64,000 nt of DNA from Paenibacillus sp. 32O-W (GCF_007679495.1 NZ_VEGP01000021.1:1-64000); one strand, 5' to 3'. Shown: positions 44,032-53,907, counted from the stretch's first letter. Translations and numbers: made by a program. The notes: generated by a model not told the origin, from the sequence alone.

Positions 44032-44667
44032 TTATTGTTTGCGCGGAACGACCGAGATCCGGTTGGCCGGAACATCCAGGCCTCTGCTTACGGCTTCGAC
44101 AATCAGCTTTTTGACTGTGGCATTTTCGGCGCCATTGGCTACCACCATCACCCCCCTGATTTTCGGCTTGATATATTTCAGCACGAGCGGTTGTTCGCCG
44201 CCCGATTGCTGCATCATGACGGCGTTACTGCTGCGCGTGACATCCGAGTTATTTCTCGTGGAACCGTTCTGGTCCCTCTCGTTGGTGACCTGCTGGCTCT
44301 CCTGGGTATTCTTCTCAACGGTTATCTCTTCCGTGGAATCAATCGTAACCAGCACTTCGACCTCTCCGACTCCTACAACCTTCGCCAAAATATCCTTCAA
44401 TTGCGATTCGTAAGCCTGCTCATATTCACGGAAGACCGAACGGTCCTTGCCGCCTCCCCCGAAGGCGATAGTCTCCTGCGCATCCTCCCGCCACGGCGGT
44501 CCGGTACTCGCGGGATCGATCTCTTTGACCGTAATGAAGGAGTTCAAAATCATCAGGGCTGCTCCCGCCAATCCGATAATGAGCAGCATTCGCAGGGCTT
44601 GTATCCGTTTAGGCCCGCCTGGGCCGCCGCTCATCCATTGTTCTATCATTTGTTTCCACTTACCCAT
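44032..44667 (-). CDS. spoIIIAG: SpoIIIAG
   Basis: A 211-residue protein with one membrane helix (about 26-46, ALRMLLIIGLAGAALMILNS) and an extracytoplasmic ring-building motif domain that forms a large ring in the SpoIIIA-SpoIIQ channel. The segment VVGVGEVEVLVTIDSTEEITVEKN and the C-terminal RGVMVVANGAENATVKKLI are characteristic. GAGGTG lies four bases before the ATG at 44667. It lies 57 bp upstream of spoIIIAH. Confidence 0.93.
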   Translation of the reverse strand: MGKWKQMIEQWMSGGPGGPKRIQALRMLLIIGLAGAALMILNSFITVKEIDPASTGPPWREDAQETIAFGGGGKDRSVFREYEQAYESQLKDILAKVVGVGEVEVLVTIDSTEEITVEKNTQESQQVTNERDQNGSTRNNSDVTRSSNAVMMQQSGGEQPLVLKYIKPKIRGVMVVANGAENATVKKLIVEAVSRGLDVPANRISVVPRKQ

Positions 44668-44756
44668 ACGGCACCTCACTACGAGCCCATATTGGACTTC
44701 GGAATCGCTGTCGTTGATTCATCTATTGGAGACCGCGGATGCGTTCGGAATGCCCG

Positions 44757-45515
44757 TCATCCCTTCGTTCGATTGCCATTAGTACCTTCCGGCCTTCCCC
44801 CAAAGGTTAGATGGATTTGCCCCGGCCCAATCTGCCACTGTGTATGCAAATACCGGATAACCGTCTCCCGTCTGGATTCGAGCTCCGCAGACCGGCCTCC
44901 CCCGCTTGTCCCGGTCGCCCCTTCCGCTTCCGGCGGCGAATCCCGGCCGATAATGACCGGCTTTACCGGTTCAACGGGCTCGATAGGCCGGACCGGTTCG
45001 ATGTCTATCTTCCGGCCGCCGGCAGCCGGAATGGCATCCTTGGACGACTCGTCCTTCGGCTTAACGAGGGCAAGAACGATATTCATTCGTTCAATCGTCA
45101 GCTTCCCCTCGGAATCCTGTCCCGCCGTTATCTGGACACTCTCGACCCGTTCCGTTGTATTCTCAATCAAATCCTTCTTCACTTCCTCCGCCAGCCTCGT
45201 TTCCAGAATGGCCACCGCCTGCCGTTCATTGGAGGCTGCCAGCTTCTCCGCCTCGCGGGTGATCGATTCCAGGGAAGGAATCCCTCGGCGGCCGGATTCC
45301 GTCTGCAGGGCTTCGGCCGCCCTCATCATTCGATTCGCATCCCACTGGTTTTGCAGCAAGCGAACGACGGGAGAGAGAAGCACCAGAATCAGAAACAAGC
45401 CGATGACTGTTTTAACATATCTCTGTAAAGAATTGTTAGGAAGAATCAAGTCCGCAAACGTGGCAATCAAGATGAGCAATATCAATTCTTTCAACCAGCC
45501 GCTAAGCCATTGCAT
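44757..45515 (-). CDS. spoIIIAF: SpoIIIAF
   Basis: A 252-residue protein with two N-terminal membrane helices (about 8-26 and 36-54) and an extracytoplasmic domain. It is longer than the roughly 206 residues I recall for B. subtilis, because of a Pro/Glu-rich linker in the C-terminal third (IEPVRPIEPVEPVKPVI) before a conserved end that includes YLHTQWQIGPGQIHLTFGG. It is a component of the SpoIIIA complex. GGAGGGGAAGAGG precedes the ATG. Confidence 0.9.
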   Translation of the reverse strand: MQWLSGWLKELILLILIATFADLILPNNSLQRYVKTVIGLFLILVLLSPVVRLLQNQWDANRMMRAAEALQTESGRRGIPSLESITREAEKLAASNERQAVAILETRLAEEVKKDLIENTTERVESVQITAGQDSEGKLTIERMNIVLALVKPKDESSKDAIPAAGGRKIDIEPVRPIEPVEPVKPVIIGRDSPPEAEGATGTSGGGRSAELESRRETVIRYLHTQWQIGPGQIHLTFGGRPEGTNGNRTKG

Positions 45516-45544
45516 CCTCTTCCCCTCCAAGACTGCCCGATCTT

Positions 45545-46738
45545 CTATCTCATCATGACGGAAATATTGCCGGCCGTGATCATTATCGTGATCGATAGGA
45601 AGAACATCAGCCCGACGACCGCCATGGCCGCGAATATATAAATCATGCTCTTCCCTATCGTTTGCAGGCAGGTAACAATCGGGCTGTCACCCATCGGTTG
45701 AATGACGGCCGCGGACAAATGGTAGATGAAGGCCAACGTTAATATTTTGACCGCGGGGAAAGCGCACAGCAGGACAATGATGACCACACCTACCAGGCCA
45801 ATCGCATTCTTGACCAGAAGAGACGCGCCAATGACGGTGTCGGAAGCGTCAGTAAACATCTTGCCGACGACAGGTACGAAGTTCCCGGTAATATACTTGG
45901 CCGTCCGGATGGTCACTCCGTCTGCAGCACCTCCGGAAAACCCCTGAACCGATACCACTCCAAGGAAGACGGTGGCAAAAAAGCCCAACAACCCCATACT
46001 GACCTTGCGAATAAGATTCGCCAATTGGGTCACCTTGTACCTGTCCGACAATGAGCTGACAATATGCAGCACTACAGAGAAGAACAGGAGCGGGAAAATA
46101 AATACATAGACGGCAGTCCCAATGGTATGGATCATAAAGACGATCAGCGGATGCATGATGGACACGGTGGCCAAATTTCCCATGGATGCAAGCATCGTCA
46201 TCAGCAGCGGAACGACCGCTATCATAAAATTGATCATGTCGGTAATGGCCGACTTGGCGTATCCGATGGCCACGTTAAAGCTGTTGATCGCGATGACGAT
46301 CAGAACCATGTAAGAGATGGCGTAGGCGATCTTGCTGACCGCATTTTTCTCGAAGGCGCTCTGCAAGGTTTCCAGTATCATGCTGAATACGGTGAGAATC
46401 ACGATCGTCAGCATCAGCTTGCCGTTAACCAAAATTTCGTGAAAGAAGTAAGAAAGAATTGCTTTCAAAACTCCCGAGAAACTGAAGCCCTGTTGGCCCG
46501 GGATTAACTGTTCAAAAAATCCGGGAGTCCGGCCTTCCGGAAAATAACCGCCGTATTCTTTCATCAGCCGGTTCCAGAACTGCTCCACCTTGTCCGTCGG
46601 CAAATTCTCGGCTTGCTCCCGTATGATGATATCCACCGGTCCCGCCATAGCGTGTGCTGCAGTATCTCCCAGCGAGGCGCCGAATACAAGAATGAACAGC
46701 CACAGGGCCGTCCACGCCCATCTGTTCCGCAGGGTCAT
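45545..46738 (-). CDS. spoIIIAE: SpoIIIAE
   Basis: A 397-residue polytopic protein with a signal-like N terminus (WAWTALWLFILVFGASLG), an extracytoplasmic segment of about 80 residues and about eight membrane helices. It is the largest membrane component of the SpoIIIA channel and is thought to form the inner-membrane pore. The motif VVSVQGFSGGAADGVTIRTA is conserved. AGGAGC precedes the ATG. It lies in the canonical AD-AE-AF order. Confidence 0.94.
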   Translation of the reverse strand: MTLRNRWAWTALWLFILVFGASLGDTAAHAMAGPVDIIIREQAENLPTDKVEQFWNRLMKEYGGYFPEGRTPGFFEQLIPGQQGFSFSGVLKAILSYFFHEILVNGKLMLTIVILTVFSMILETLQSAFEKNAVSKIAYAISYMVLIVIAINSFNVAIGYAKSAITDMINFMIAVVPLLMTMLASMGNLATVSIMHPLIVFMIHTIGTAVYVFIFPLLFFSVVLHIVSSLSDRYKVTQLANLIRKVSMGLLGFFATVFLGVVSVQGFSGGAADGVTIRTAKYITGNFVPVVGKMFTDASDTVIGASLLVKNAIGLVGVVIIVLLCAFPAVKILTLAFIYHLSAAVIQPMGDSPIVTCLQTIGKSMIYIFAAMAVVGLMFFLSITIMITAGNISVMMR

Positions 46739-46770
46739 CGGCGATCAGCTCCTATGCTTGCTTCGTACCA

Positions 46771-47160
46771 TCAAACCGGCAGCAGTTTGACTACGGTTTC
46801 GATAATGACAGTAATGATGGGAATGGCCATGACGATAATCAAAATTTTGCCGGACAATTCAATCTTCGCGGCTATGGCTTCCTGTCCCGCGTCCCTGACA
46901 ATCTGCGCCCCGAATTCCGCTATGTAGGCGATCCCGATAATCTTCAGAATCGTCTTGAGAAAGACGGGATTGACCCCGGAATTACGTGCCAATCCCTCGA
47001 GAACGTTGATCACCGAAGAGATTTTGCCAAGCAGGAAGAAAAAAATGACGATCCCCGTAAAAACAGCGAGCAGGAATGCGAATAACGGCATTTGTTCCTT
47101 CAGGACGAGAATCAGAATGGTGGCAAGCAGGCCCACCCCTACAATTTGGATGATTTCCAC
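46771..47160 (-). CDS. spoIIIAD: SpoIIIAD
   Basis: A 129-residue protein with about four membrane helices; a channel subunit with SpoIIIAC. I chose GTG at 47160 (MEIIQIVGVGLL), which aligns with the B. subtilis protein and has AGGTGA upstream; a GTG three codons earlier, directly after the spoIIIAC stop, is possible. The conserved EFGAQIVRDAGQEAIAAKIEL segment is present. Confidence 0.92.
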   Translation of the reverse strand: MEIIQIVGVGLLATILILVLKEQMPLFAFLLAVFTGIVIFFFLLGKISSVINVLEGLARNSGVNPVFLKTILKIIGIAYIAEFGAQIVRDAGQEAIAAKIELSGKILIIVMAIPIITVIIETVVKLLPV

Positions 47161-47169
47161 TGCCTTCAC

Positions 47170-47373
47170 CTACTGAAAAAGAAATATCGTCTTGATTTCC
47201 CTGAATAAATCGTTCAGCATGCTGACGACCATGAAAAGCACCACGACAAAGCCGATGACGGTGACCCAGTGAGCCATGTCTTCCTTTCCCATCTGCTTGA
47301 GTACGGTATGGATCATGGCAATGATGATGCCAATTCCCGCAATCTGGAATATCGCGTTCACATCCACGTTCAT
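47170..47373 (-). CDS. spoIIIAC: SpoIIIAC
   Basis: A 67-residue protein with two membrane helices (about 5-22 and 31-50). It resembles SpoIIIAC, a small channel subunit. The ATG at 47373 (MNVDVNAIFQIAGIGIIIAM) has GAGGTG six bases upstream; the frame extends 16 codons further without a site. It ends next to the spoIIIAD start. Confidence 0.92.
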   Translation of the reverse strand: MNVDVNAIFQIAGIGIIIAMIHTVLKQMGKEDMAHWVTVIGFVVVLFMVVSMLNDLFREIKTIFLFQ

Positions 47374-47421
47374 AGACGGCACCTCATTCTTCATTCCGAG
47401 CGTTGGCTGGCGGCCAGCCAT

Positions 47422-47940
47422 TTAGTAAACAAGAATAACGATAAGAGCTCCGGCCAGCGCCCCCAGGCTTTTCCACATTTTCGCATACTTTCTCTGATCC
47501 TCGGCAGCTTGCTCCTCCTCCGCCAGCAGATGGTTGACGGCGAGCCGCAAATGCTTGAGCTGATCCTCTCTGTCCGTTATTCCAAGGGAATGTCCGAGCT
47601 GCAGAAGAACCTCTCTTTCCCCGGCTTTCATGGCGGTATCCCGCCAGCCTTCGACCACGGCCTTGCGCCAGCACGCCTCTGTCGTCATTCCCGTAGGCTG
47701 GTCCAAATATTCGGCGGCCCGGCGGAACAGAGCGGCTACAGGCTCCGACAGAGACTTGCTTGAAGCCAGAAGCGCATCCGAGAGAGGAGTGGAGCCGTAC
47801 CCAATTTCCGTTTCCAGTCTCTGCAGCATGTGGATAAGCTCCCGTATTTGCCTGGGGCGTCTGCTGAGCTGCATCGATTGGTAAAAGCCAAACATCGTTC
47901 CGGCACCAATAATGAGTAATCCTCCCAGCAGCTTAAGCAT
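47422..47940 (-). CDS. spoIIIAB: SpoIIIAB
   Basis: A 172-residue protein with an N-terminal membrane helix (about 2-19, LKLLGGLLIIGAGTMFGF) and a C-terminal one (about 153-171), enclosing a helical domain. SpoIIIAB resembles the GspF-like platform of type II secretion systems. The start at 47940 overlaps the spoIIIAA stop region, suggesting coupling. It is followed by spoIIIAC. Confidence 0.92.
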   Translation of the reverse strand: MLKLLGGLLIIGAGTMFGFYQSMQLSRRPRQIRELIHMLQRLETEIGYGSTPLSDALLASSKSLSEPVAALFRRAAEYLDQPTGMTTEACWRKAVVEGWRDTAMKAGEREVLLQLGHSLGITDREDQLKHLRLAVNHLLAEEEQAAEDQRKYAKMWKSLGALAGALIVILVY

Positions 47941-48934
47941 CCGCCTTCCTCCGCAGGCCCGTGGCCGGCACAAGTGCATCAAGCCGCTTTCCGGCGCTGT
48001 CGTATGCCGCTTCGACCCTAACGGAGGAGCCTGTTTTGCGCAATTGCACATAGCGTTCGAAAGCCCCGGATTCCCAAAGCTCCTTCAGAACAGGCCGGCG
48101 GCGGATGTCTGCGAGGTCCGCTCCATGGGCGGTGGCAATGACCGCTATGCCTGCATGGGCCGCCTCGTGAACAGCCAGTGCATCTTCGGCCCGGCCGATT
48201 TCGTCCACAATCAGCACGTCGGGCGACATGGAACGAATCAGCATCATCATCCCCTCCGCTTTGGGACAGCAGTCCAGCACATCGGTTCGCGGACCGACGT
48301 CGAATCGCGGAACCCCCTTGTAGCAAGCTGCAATCTCGGAGCGCTCATCGACGATGCCCACTTTGAATGTGTCCATTTCCCGGGGCCATGAAGCCCCTCC
48401 ACCGCTGATCAATCTGGCCAAATCCCGGATGATTGTCGTCTTGCCGTGCTGAGGCGGTGAAACAATCAGAGTGGAGCGAACCTTTCGCCGCTCCCGGTCC
48501 AGCAGCAGCGGCAATACGGGAAGACCGCTGTCCGGCTTCTCCCGGGCGACCCGGATATTGAAGCTGGAGATGTCCCGGATCAGCTTCACCTGCCCCTGGC
48601 CCAAGACAGTTCTACCAGCCAGGCCTACTCTATGCCCGCCGGCAATCGTAATATACCCTCGCCTCAGCTCTTCTTCGAAGGAATATACCGAATGATTGGT
48701 CAGCAGATCGAGCAGCATCGTGCAATCTTCGTTCGTAGGACGCATCGCTTCCGCCGGATGACTGGCAACCGTCCCTTCCCGGGTAACGAAACCATAGCGG
48801 CCCCCATACCCAATCTCTAAAGGCCTGCCCTCCCTGATTCGCAGCTCTTCCAATTGAGAGCCGATAGGAGAAGGCAGACGCTCTACGGCGGATTTCAATG
48901 GATGAGGTAGAATGGTCTTTAAGGACTCTAGCAT
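47933..48934 (-). CDS. spoIIIAA: SpoIIIAA ATPase
   Basis: A 333-residue cytoplasmic ATPase of the type II/IV secretion ATPase class that powers the SpoIIIA channel. Walker A is in VSPPQHGKTTIIRD, an acidic DVLIVDEIGRAEDA corresponds to Walker B, and the N-terminal region is GYGGRYGFVTREG. GGAGGCAG precedes the ATG. It is the first gene of the spoIIIA operon, and a candidate sigma-E promoter lies just upstream. Confidence 0.94.
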   Translation of the reverse strand: MLESLKTILPHPLKSAVERLPSPIGSQLEELRIREGRPLEIGYGGRYGFVTREGTVASHPAEAMRPTNEDCTMLLDLLTNHSVYSFEEELRRGYITIAGGHRVGLAGRTVLGQGQVKLIRDISSFNIRVAREKPDSGLPVLPLLLDRERRKVRSTLIVSPPQHGKTTIIRDLARLISGGGASWPREMDTFKVGIVDERSEIAACYKGVPRFDVGPRTDVLDCCPKAEGMMMLIRSMSPDVLIVDEIGRAEDALAVHEAAHAGIAVIATAHGADLADIRRRPVLKELWESGAFERYVQLRKTGSSVRVEAAYDSAGKRLDALVPATGLRRKADA

Positions 48935-48969
48935 TTTCGGCTGCCTCCAAGTTGTCCAGTGTCTACAAC

Positions 48970-48999
48970 ATACTTATGCTTGGCCGAATGATTTATGAC
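48970..48999 (-). promoter_or_regulatory. Candidate sigma-E promoter of the spoIIIA operon
   Basis: On the minus strand GTCATAAATC (48999-48990) is followed at sigma-E-like spacing by CATAAGTA (48978-48971), resembling the -35 ATA and -10 CATACAAT elements. The spoIIIA operon is controlled by sigma-E in Bacillus. The -10 match is partial. Confidence 0.4.
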
Positions 49000-49002
49000 A
49001 GA

Positions 49003-49269
49003 TTACTTTTTTAAAATCCCAATAAAAATGCAGGTTACCCCGACAATCACCCAAGCGAATTTACCCCAGGACAGCTTGTCTGCGATTCCTATTAAACCAA
49101 TGGTCGTGGTAGTTAATAGAACGATCGGTCCGACGACCGCCAGACCCGTGTTGACCAAGAGAGCTTTGTCCACCTGATTGAGCCGAAGAATAAGCAGAGC
49201 GGCCAAAATTTCCAGGCTCCCCGATATAATCCGAAGCGAAGCCATGCTCATAACGATTTTGTTAATCAA
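49003..49269 (-). CDS. yqhV: YqhV family (DUF2619) membrane protein
   Basis: An 88-residue protein with three hydrophobic segments (about 12-30, 36-58, 68-86). It matches YqhV in size and in lying directly upstream of spoIIIAA. The start is TTG at 49269 with a purine-rich site. Function is not known; position suggests a link to sporulation. Confidence 0.8.
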   Translation of the reverse strand: MINKIVMSMASLRIISGSLEILAALLILRLNQVDKALLVNTGLAVVGPIVLLTTTTIGLIGIADKLSWGKFAWVIVGVTCIFIGILKK

Positions 49270-49411
49270 TAGACTCCCCCCTTCCTTCTTGATTCATTTA
49301 CTCTACTCTATGCGGGCTTGTCTCTTTTTAGGATGATGGGCACAACGCTATTTTCAAATGCATATGATGGTCACATGTGGAATCAATTCTTAACGCGAGG
49401 AGATTATTTCT

Positions 49412-50338
49412 ATGGAAGCAACCTCACTGGATTGGCATCCGCTTCTATCGGATCCGACCCGAAGCCGATTAGAGAAGCCGCGGACCTGCGGTAAAACCAT
49501 GGTGATTGACAAAGGGCTGGGACTGCATGCGCTGGAGGATTTGCTGGCCACGACAGCCCCGTATATCGATATGATCAAAATCGGATTCGGCACATCGCCC
49601 TTATATCCGAAGCGTCTTTTGGCCCACAAGGTGGAAATGACCAAAGCCTTCGGAATCGACATTTATCCCGGAGGAACTTTTCTGGAAGTCGCTGTCCATG
49701 GAGGGGCGGTCGATGAATATTTTGCCATGATTAAGGAAATTGGCTTTAATTCCATTGAAATATCCGATGGAATCATTGATCTGGACCGTAGGAGAAGGAA
49801 TGAGCTTATCAGCTGCGCGCTTTCACACGGATTGAAGGTCTACACGGAATATGGAAAAAAAGGATGGGGCTCCACCATTGAAGCCTCTGAGTTGGTGGAA
49901 ACCATGAATGAAGATATCCGGCTGGGAGCGGAATTGGTAACGATCGAGGGAAGAGAATCCGGAGCCGGGGTCGGAATCTTCGATGAGAACGGGGAATGCC
50001 GGGACGATCAGATTGAGCAGGTATTAAGCCAAATTCCGGGACAGCATATTCTCATGTGGGAAGCGCCTCAGAAATCCCAGCAGGTCCATCTTATTAACCG
50101 GTTGGGGCCGACGATCAATCTGGGTAACGTAGCTCCGCAGGAAGTTCTCTCGCTGGAGGCGCTTCGCCGAGGGCTGCGTGCGGATACCTTCACGCTGGCG
50201 GCCGCCGCCCAGAAGTTTGATATTGAAACCGATCCCGCAGCAAAAACCGGTGATTCTCTCAATTTGGGGTATGAAGCATCCGAATGGCGTATTGACGAAC
50301 CGCTCGCCAAGGTGAGCAGCCTGCATAAACCTAAATAA
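49412..50338 (+). CDS. comA: Phosphosulfolactate synthase (ComA family)
   Basis: A 308-residue TIM-barrel protein of the ComA family, which adds sulfite to phosphoenolpyruvate to give phosphosulfolactate. Typical stretches are KTMVIDKGLG near the N terminus, DMIKIGFGTS, IDIYPGGTFLEVA and VTIEGRESG. In methanogens this starts coenzyme M synthesis; in Bacillus spores the end product is thought to be 3-sulfolactate. GAGGAG precedes the ATG. It is followed 43 bp later by the ComB-like phosphatase and lies beside sporulation genes, which supports a spore role. Confidence 0.9.
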   Translation: MEATSLDWHPLLSDPTRSRLEKPRTCGKTMVIDKGLGLHALEDLLATTAPYIDMIKIGFGTSPLYPKRLLAHKVEMTKAFGIDIYPGGTFLEVAVHGGAVDEYFAMIKEIGFNSIEISDGIIDLDRRRRNELISCALSHGLKVYTEYGKKGWGSTIEASELVETMNEDIRLGAELVTIEGRESGAGVGIFDENGECRDDQIEQVLSQIPGQHILMWEAPQKSQQVHLINRLGPTINLGNVAPQEVLSLEALRRGLRADTFTLAAAAQKFDIETDPAAKTGDSLNLGYEASEWRIDEPLAKVSSLHKPK

Positions 50339-50381
50339 CGCTGTTGTTGTGAATGAATAAGTTAATAGAGAGGAAAAGAAT

Positions 50382-51143
50382 ATGCAGATTGAGGTCATTC
50401 CCACTCTTAACGAGAAGACAGAACAAGAGTTGGCTGACAAAACAGTCGTTGTCATTGACGTTCTGCGCGCCACCAGCAATATCGTTACAGGACTGTCTCA
50501 TGGCTGCGTATCGGTCATACCGGTTAAAACTATTCAGCAAGCCTGGGAAATGAAAGAAGCGGGCGATCTGCTCGGCGGCGAACGCAACTGCGAGCGAATA
50601 GCCGGATTCGATCTCGGAAATTCACCTTCCGAATATATGTCACCTGCGGTAAGAGGCAGAAAAATCGTCATGACCACCACTAACGGAACGTCAGCCATAA
50701 GCAAAGCGAGGAAAGCCAAGCAGGTGTTCATCGGTTCTTTCCTTAATGCGTCAGCCTGCGCAGCCGCAGCCTCAGCATCTGGAAGAGACGTCATGCTGCT
50801 CTGCTCCGGCACCCAGGGACAATTTTCCATGGAGGATGGTCTGTGCGCGGGATTGATCGGGGGATTGATCCTGCGCGGTCTGGGAGACGAAGGAAGGATG
50901 AACGATTTCGGCCTGGCTATGGAACAGAGCTATCGTCAGGCAAGCAGGGACTTGTCCCGTATCGTTCTGAGCTGCGCCAACGGAATCAGGCTCAGTCGTC
51001 TGGGCTGTAAGGATGATGTGCTGTTCTGCTGTCAGGTCGATGCTATGCCGGTCGTGCCGGTGCTGGACGAGGAGCGGAAGGTATGCTTGTTGGCCTTGCC
51101 GGATAGTCCGCAGCCTGCTAGCTCCCTCAAAAGCCTGTTCTAA
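50382..51143 (+). CDS. comB: 2-phosphosulfolactate phosphatase (ComB family)
   Basis: A 253-residue ComB. The DVLRATSNIVTGLSHG motif, LLGGERN, GFDLGNSP and TTTNGTSAI are the family's conserved active-site stretches. It removes phosphate from 2-phosphosulfolactate after ComA. GAGAGG precedes the ATG. A dehydrogenase (ComC) is not present here, so the product is probably sulfolactate and not coenzyme M. Confidence 0.9.
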   Translation: MQIEVIPTLNEKTEQELADKTVVVIDVLRATSNIVTGLSHGCVSVIPVKTIQQAWEMKEAGDLLGGERNCERIAGFDLGNSPSEYMSPAVRGRKIVMTTTNGTSAISKARKAKQVFIGSFLNASACAAAASASGRDVMLLCSGTQGQFSMEDGLCAGLIGGLILRGLGDEGRMNDFGLAMEQSYRQASRDLSRIVLSCANGIRLSRLGCKDDVLFCCQVDAMPVVPVLDEERKVCLLALPDSPQPASSLKSLF

Positions 51144-51200
51144 TTCCACATGCCCCTCATACACTTAAATAGAATCCACTTGGACAAGGGGCAATCCTGA

Positions 51201-51665
51201 ATGAACGGAAATTTCATCCTCGTCGCATTGATCATTATCGGTCTTATCGGACGGTCCCATATTATTACAACGGCTGCCTGCATACTGTTAGTCGTCAAGC
51301 TGGTCAGTCTGGACCGCTATTTGCCGGGAATCGAGCGCAGAGGGCTTGAATTAGGCCTGCTGTTCCTGACTATGGGAGTTCTCGTGCCTTTTGCCAGCGA
51401 GAAAATTTCCTGGAAGGAAGTATCCACCGTCTTCACGTCCTGGCCGGGTATTCTTGCTCTTGCCGGAGGAGCGATCGCCACTTATATGAACGGCAAAGGG
51501 CTTGAACTATTAAAAATAGACCCACAAATTATTGTGGGTCTGGTAATCGGATCGATCTTCGGGATCGTCTTCATGCGCGGTATTCCGGTAGGCCCCTTGA
51601 TGGCCGCCGGAATAACCGCTCTATTATTGAAAATTTTCAATTATATTTTCGAGCGTTTCGGCTAG
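51201..51665 (+). CDS. DUF441 (UPF0756, YtwI) membrane protein
   Basis: A 154-residue polytopic protein with about four to five membrane helices and the conserved segment [20 protein letters not shown]. It matches DUF441/YtwI. Function is unknown. AAGGGGC precedes the ATG. It follows comB by 57 bp and converges with lysC. Confidence 0.82.
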   Translation: MNGNFILVALIIIGLIGRSHIITTAACILLVVKLVSLDRYLPGIERRGLELGLLFLTMGVLVPFASEKISWKEVSTVFTSWPGILALAGGAIATYMNGKGLELLKIDPQIIVGLVIGSIFGIVFMRGIPVGPLMAAGITALLLKIFNYIFERFG

Positions 51666-51669
51666 GCCC

Positions 51670-52926
51670 TTATCTCCGTTCCGCCGGTCCGCCAACGAAT
51701 GCCTGGACATCCGTATCCAGACCGTAAGCGGTGTGCAGCGCGCGAACAACATCGTTCAACCGGTCGGCATCGATGACACAGGACATTTTAATTTCGGATG
51801 TGCTTACCATATTGATACTGACACCCAGCTCGGAAATCGTCTCAAACATGGTGGCTGCCACTCCGGGATTGCTGACCATTCCCGCTCCGACGATCGAAAC
51901 CTTCACCAGGTTAACCTCAGATACGGCTTCGCGGAATCCGATTTCTGACTGAATGGAAGCAATCACTTCCATAGCTCTGTCTTTGTCGGAGGAAGAGACG
52001 GTGAACGAGAAATCGGCGGCTCCGTCTTTGACTCCGCTTTGCACGATAATATCCACATCGATGCCTTCTTTGGCAAGAGCGGAGAATACTTTGGCCAGCT
52101 GCCCCACCTTCTCCGGAACCCCCAATATGCTAATGCGGGACACGTTCTTATCGTAGGCGATGCCCTTCACGACAACCCCTTGCTCCATCACTGCTTCCTC
52201 CTTCACATAAGTACCTTCGTTAGTTGAGAAGCTGGATCGTACCACCAGCGGGACCTGATAATGCTTGGCGTATTCTACCGCGCGCGGATGCAGCACCGCG
52301 GCACCCAAATTGGCCAGCTCCAGCATTTCATCATAACAAATCTCGTTTAATTTACGGGCGACTTTAACTACCCGCGGATCGGTCGAGTAGATTCCGTCCA
52401 CATCCGTGTAAATTTCACATAAATCAGCTTTAATAGCTGCGGCTAACGCTACCGCCGTCGTATCCGAACCTCCGCGGCCGAGCGTCGTAATCTGTCCGTC
52501 TTCAGTCATTCCCTGGAAGCCGGCAACAATGACAATATGGCCCTCTTCTACAGATTTAATAACCCGGTCCGGGCGTATATCGGTAATGCGGGCTTTGCTA
52601 TGAACAGGATCCGTTATCATCCCGGCCTGCCAACCCGTATAAGATACGGCTGATTCTCCCAATTCCCGGATTGCCATAGCCAAGAGCGCCATGGAAACCT
52701 GCTCACCGGTAGATAACAGCATATCCATCTCACGAGCGGGAGGAGCGCCTGAAACTATTTGTTTGGACAAATCTATCAAATCATCCGTCGTGTCACCCAT
52801 AGCAGATACCACAACAACACATCGGTTTCCTTGTCTTTGTCTATCCACTATTCTTGCCGCGACACGCTTCATGCGATCGGCATCCCCAACAGAGCTGCCG
52901 CCAAATTTCATAACGATTAATGACAA
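51670..52926 (-). CDS. lysC: Aspartate kinase
   Basis: A 418-residue aspartokinase, the first enzyme of the lysine/threonine/methionine/diaminopimelate pathway. The kinase domain begins [16 protein letters not shown] and includes [21 protein letters not shown]; two ACT domains form the C-terminal regulatory part, so feedback inhibition is expected. The start is TTG at 52926 with GGGGAG upstream. A lysine riboswitch was looked for upstream and not recognised. Diaminopimelate from this route also feeds dipicolinate in spores. Confidence 0.92.
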   Translation of the reverse strand: MSLIVMKFGGSSVGDADRMKRVAARIVDRQRQGNRCVVVVSAMGDTTDDLIDLSKQIVSGAPPAREMDMLLSTGEQVSMALLAMAIRELGESAVSYTGWQAGMITDPVHSKARITDIRPDRVIKSVEEGHIVIVAGFQGMTEDGQITTLGRGGSDTTAVALAAAIKADLCEIYTDVDGIYSTDPRVVKVARKLNEICYDEMLELANLGAAVLHPRAVEYAKHYQVPLVVRSSFSTNEGTYVKEEAVMEQGVVVKGIAYDKNVSRISILGVPEKVGQLAKVFSALAKEGIDVDIIVQSGVKDGAADFSFTVSSSDKDRAMEVIASIQSEIGFREAVSEVNLVKVSIVGAGMVSNPGVAATMFETISELGVSINMVSTSEIKMSCVIDADRLNDVVRALHTAYGLDTDVQAFVGGPAERR

Positions 52927-53215
52927 GTTGGTTCACTCCCCACCCAAGCATTTAACAATTTTCTATTATAGCATACTCCCGACAAATTGTGACAAGAAAC
53001 TGTGAAATTCTCCTGCAGAACAATCGAGGGTAAAAGCCATGTTTAATTCTATTCAGCGGCAGGTACTTCCTCGCCTTCCAATAGGATTTTATTTGCTAAA
53101 AGTAACGCTAAGGAGAAACGCTGTTTCTTCTGCTTCTTTAACCACCCTCTTGCTATAGCTTTCGATGTTATCCCCCTGCCTCAGAAAGGTTCGATCAGCC
53201 GGTTTATTAATACGT

Positions 53216-53273
53216 ATAAAAAGCCTTCAATCCAGAAAAAGAATTAAAATTCCCTTTCCGGACAGAAGGCTTT
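53216..53273 (-). terminator. Terminator downstream of efp
   Basis: AAGCCTTC at 53221-53228 and GAAGGCTT at 53265-53272 close a long hairpin with an AT-rich inner stem; on the minus strand TTTTTATA follows. It is about 30 bp after the efp stop. The rest of the 377-bp gap 52927-53303 carries no recognised gene. Confidence 0.7.
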
Positions 53274-53303
53274 AGTTAAACCTGCTTGCCACAGAAGCTT
53301 AGA

Positions 53304-53861
53304 TTAGGCACGGGAGATATACTTGCCATCCCGGGTGTCGATCAGAAGCACGTCCCCTTCATTAATAAACAGAGGAACCTGTACGTTCAAGCCGGTCTCG
53401 AGTACTGCATTCTTGGTAGCGCCGGTTGCCGTATTTCCTTTAACCCCCGGCTCCGTCTCAACGACCTTGAGCTCCACGCTGTTAGGAAGGCTGATGCCCA
53501 GAATTTCTCCCTGATAGCTAATAATGTTAACGCTCATATTCTCCTTGAGGAACTTTAGCTCCCATTCCAGACGAGAGGAAGGAAGGCTGAACTGGTCATA
53601 CGTTTCCGTATCCATGAACGTATGCTCCGTTCCGGCAGAGTATAAGTATTGGGTTTCACGATTTTCCACATGGGCCCGTCCGACAGTTTCTCCGGCGCGG
53701 AATGTCTTCTCCACAATGTTGCCATTGCGCATATTCTTCAATTTGGAACGGACGAAGGCCGCTCCTTTACCTGGTTTCACATGCTGGAAATCGATAACCG
53801 AGAACAGGTCTCCATCATGCTCAATTGTCAATCCGGTTTTAAAGTCGTTAACAGAAATCAT
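53304..53861 (-). CDS. efp: Translation elongation factor P
   Basis: A 185-residue EF-P with three beta-barrel domains. It rescues ribosomes stalled at polyproline. The domain I loop [12 protein letters not shown] has Lys32 at the tip, the residue modified in Bacillus. AAGGAGG precedes the ATG. It is followed by a terminator and preceded by the Xaa-Pro peptidase gene, as in B. subtilis yqhT-efp. Confidence 0.96.
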   Translation of the reverse strand: MISVNDFKTGLTIEHDGDLFSVIDFQHVKPGKGAAFVRSKLKNMRNGNIVEKTFRAGETVGRAHVENRETQYLYSAGTEHTFMDTETYDQFSLPSSRLEWELKFLKENMSVNIISYQGEILGISLPNSVELKVVETEPGVKGNTATGATKNAVLETGLNVQVPLFINEGDVLLIDTRDGKYISRA

Positions 53862-53907
53862 GGTTTATCCTCCTTGAAGAAAGTGAACCCAGGGCTCACG
53901 AGTGAAA

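Noticed and set aside
44014-45558. A 514-codon plus-strand frame
   Set aside because: It is antisense to spoIIIAG and spoIIIAF; composition is that of a shadow frame.
52927-53215. Lysine riboswitch upstream of lysC
   Set aside because: I looked for the conserved L-box core and a terminator/antiterminator next to lysC and found neither; the only clear hairpin belongs to the efp end.
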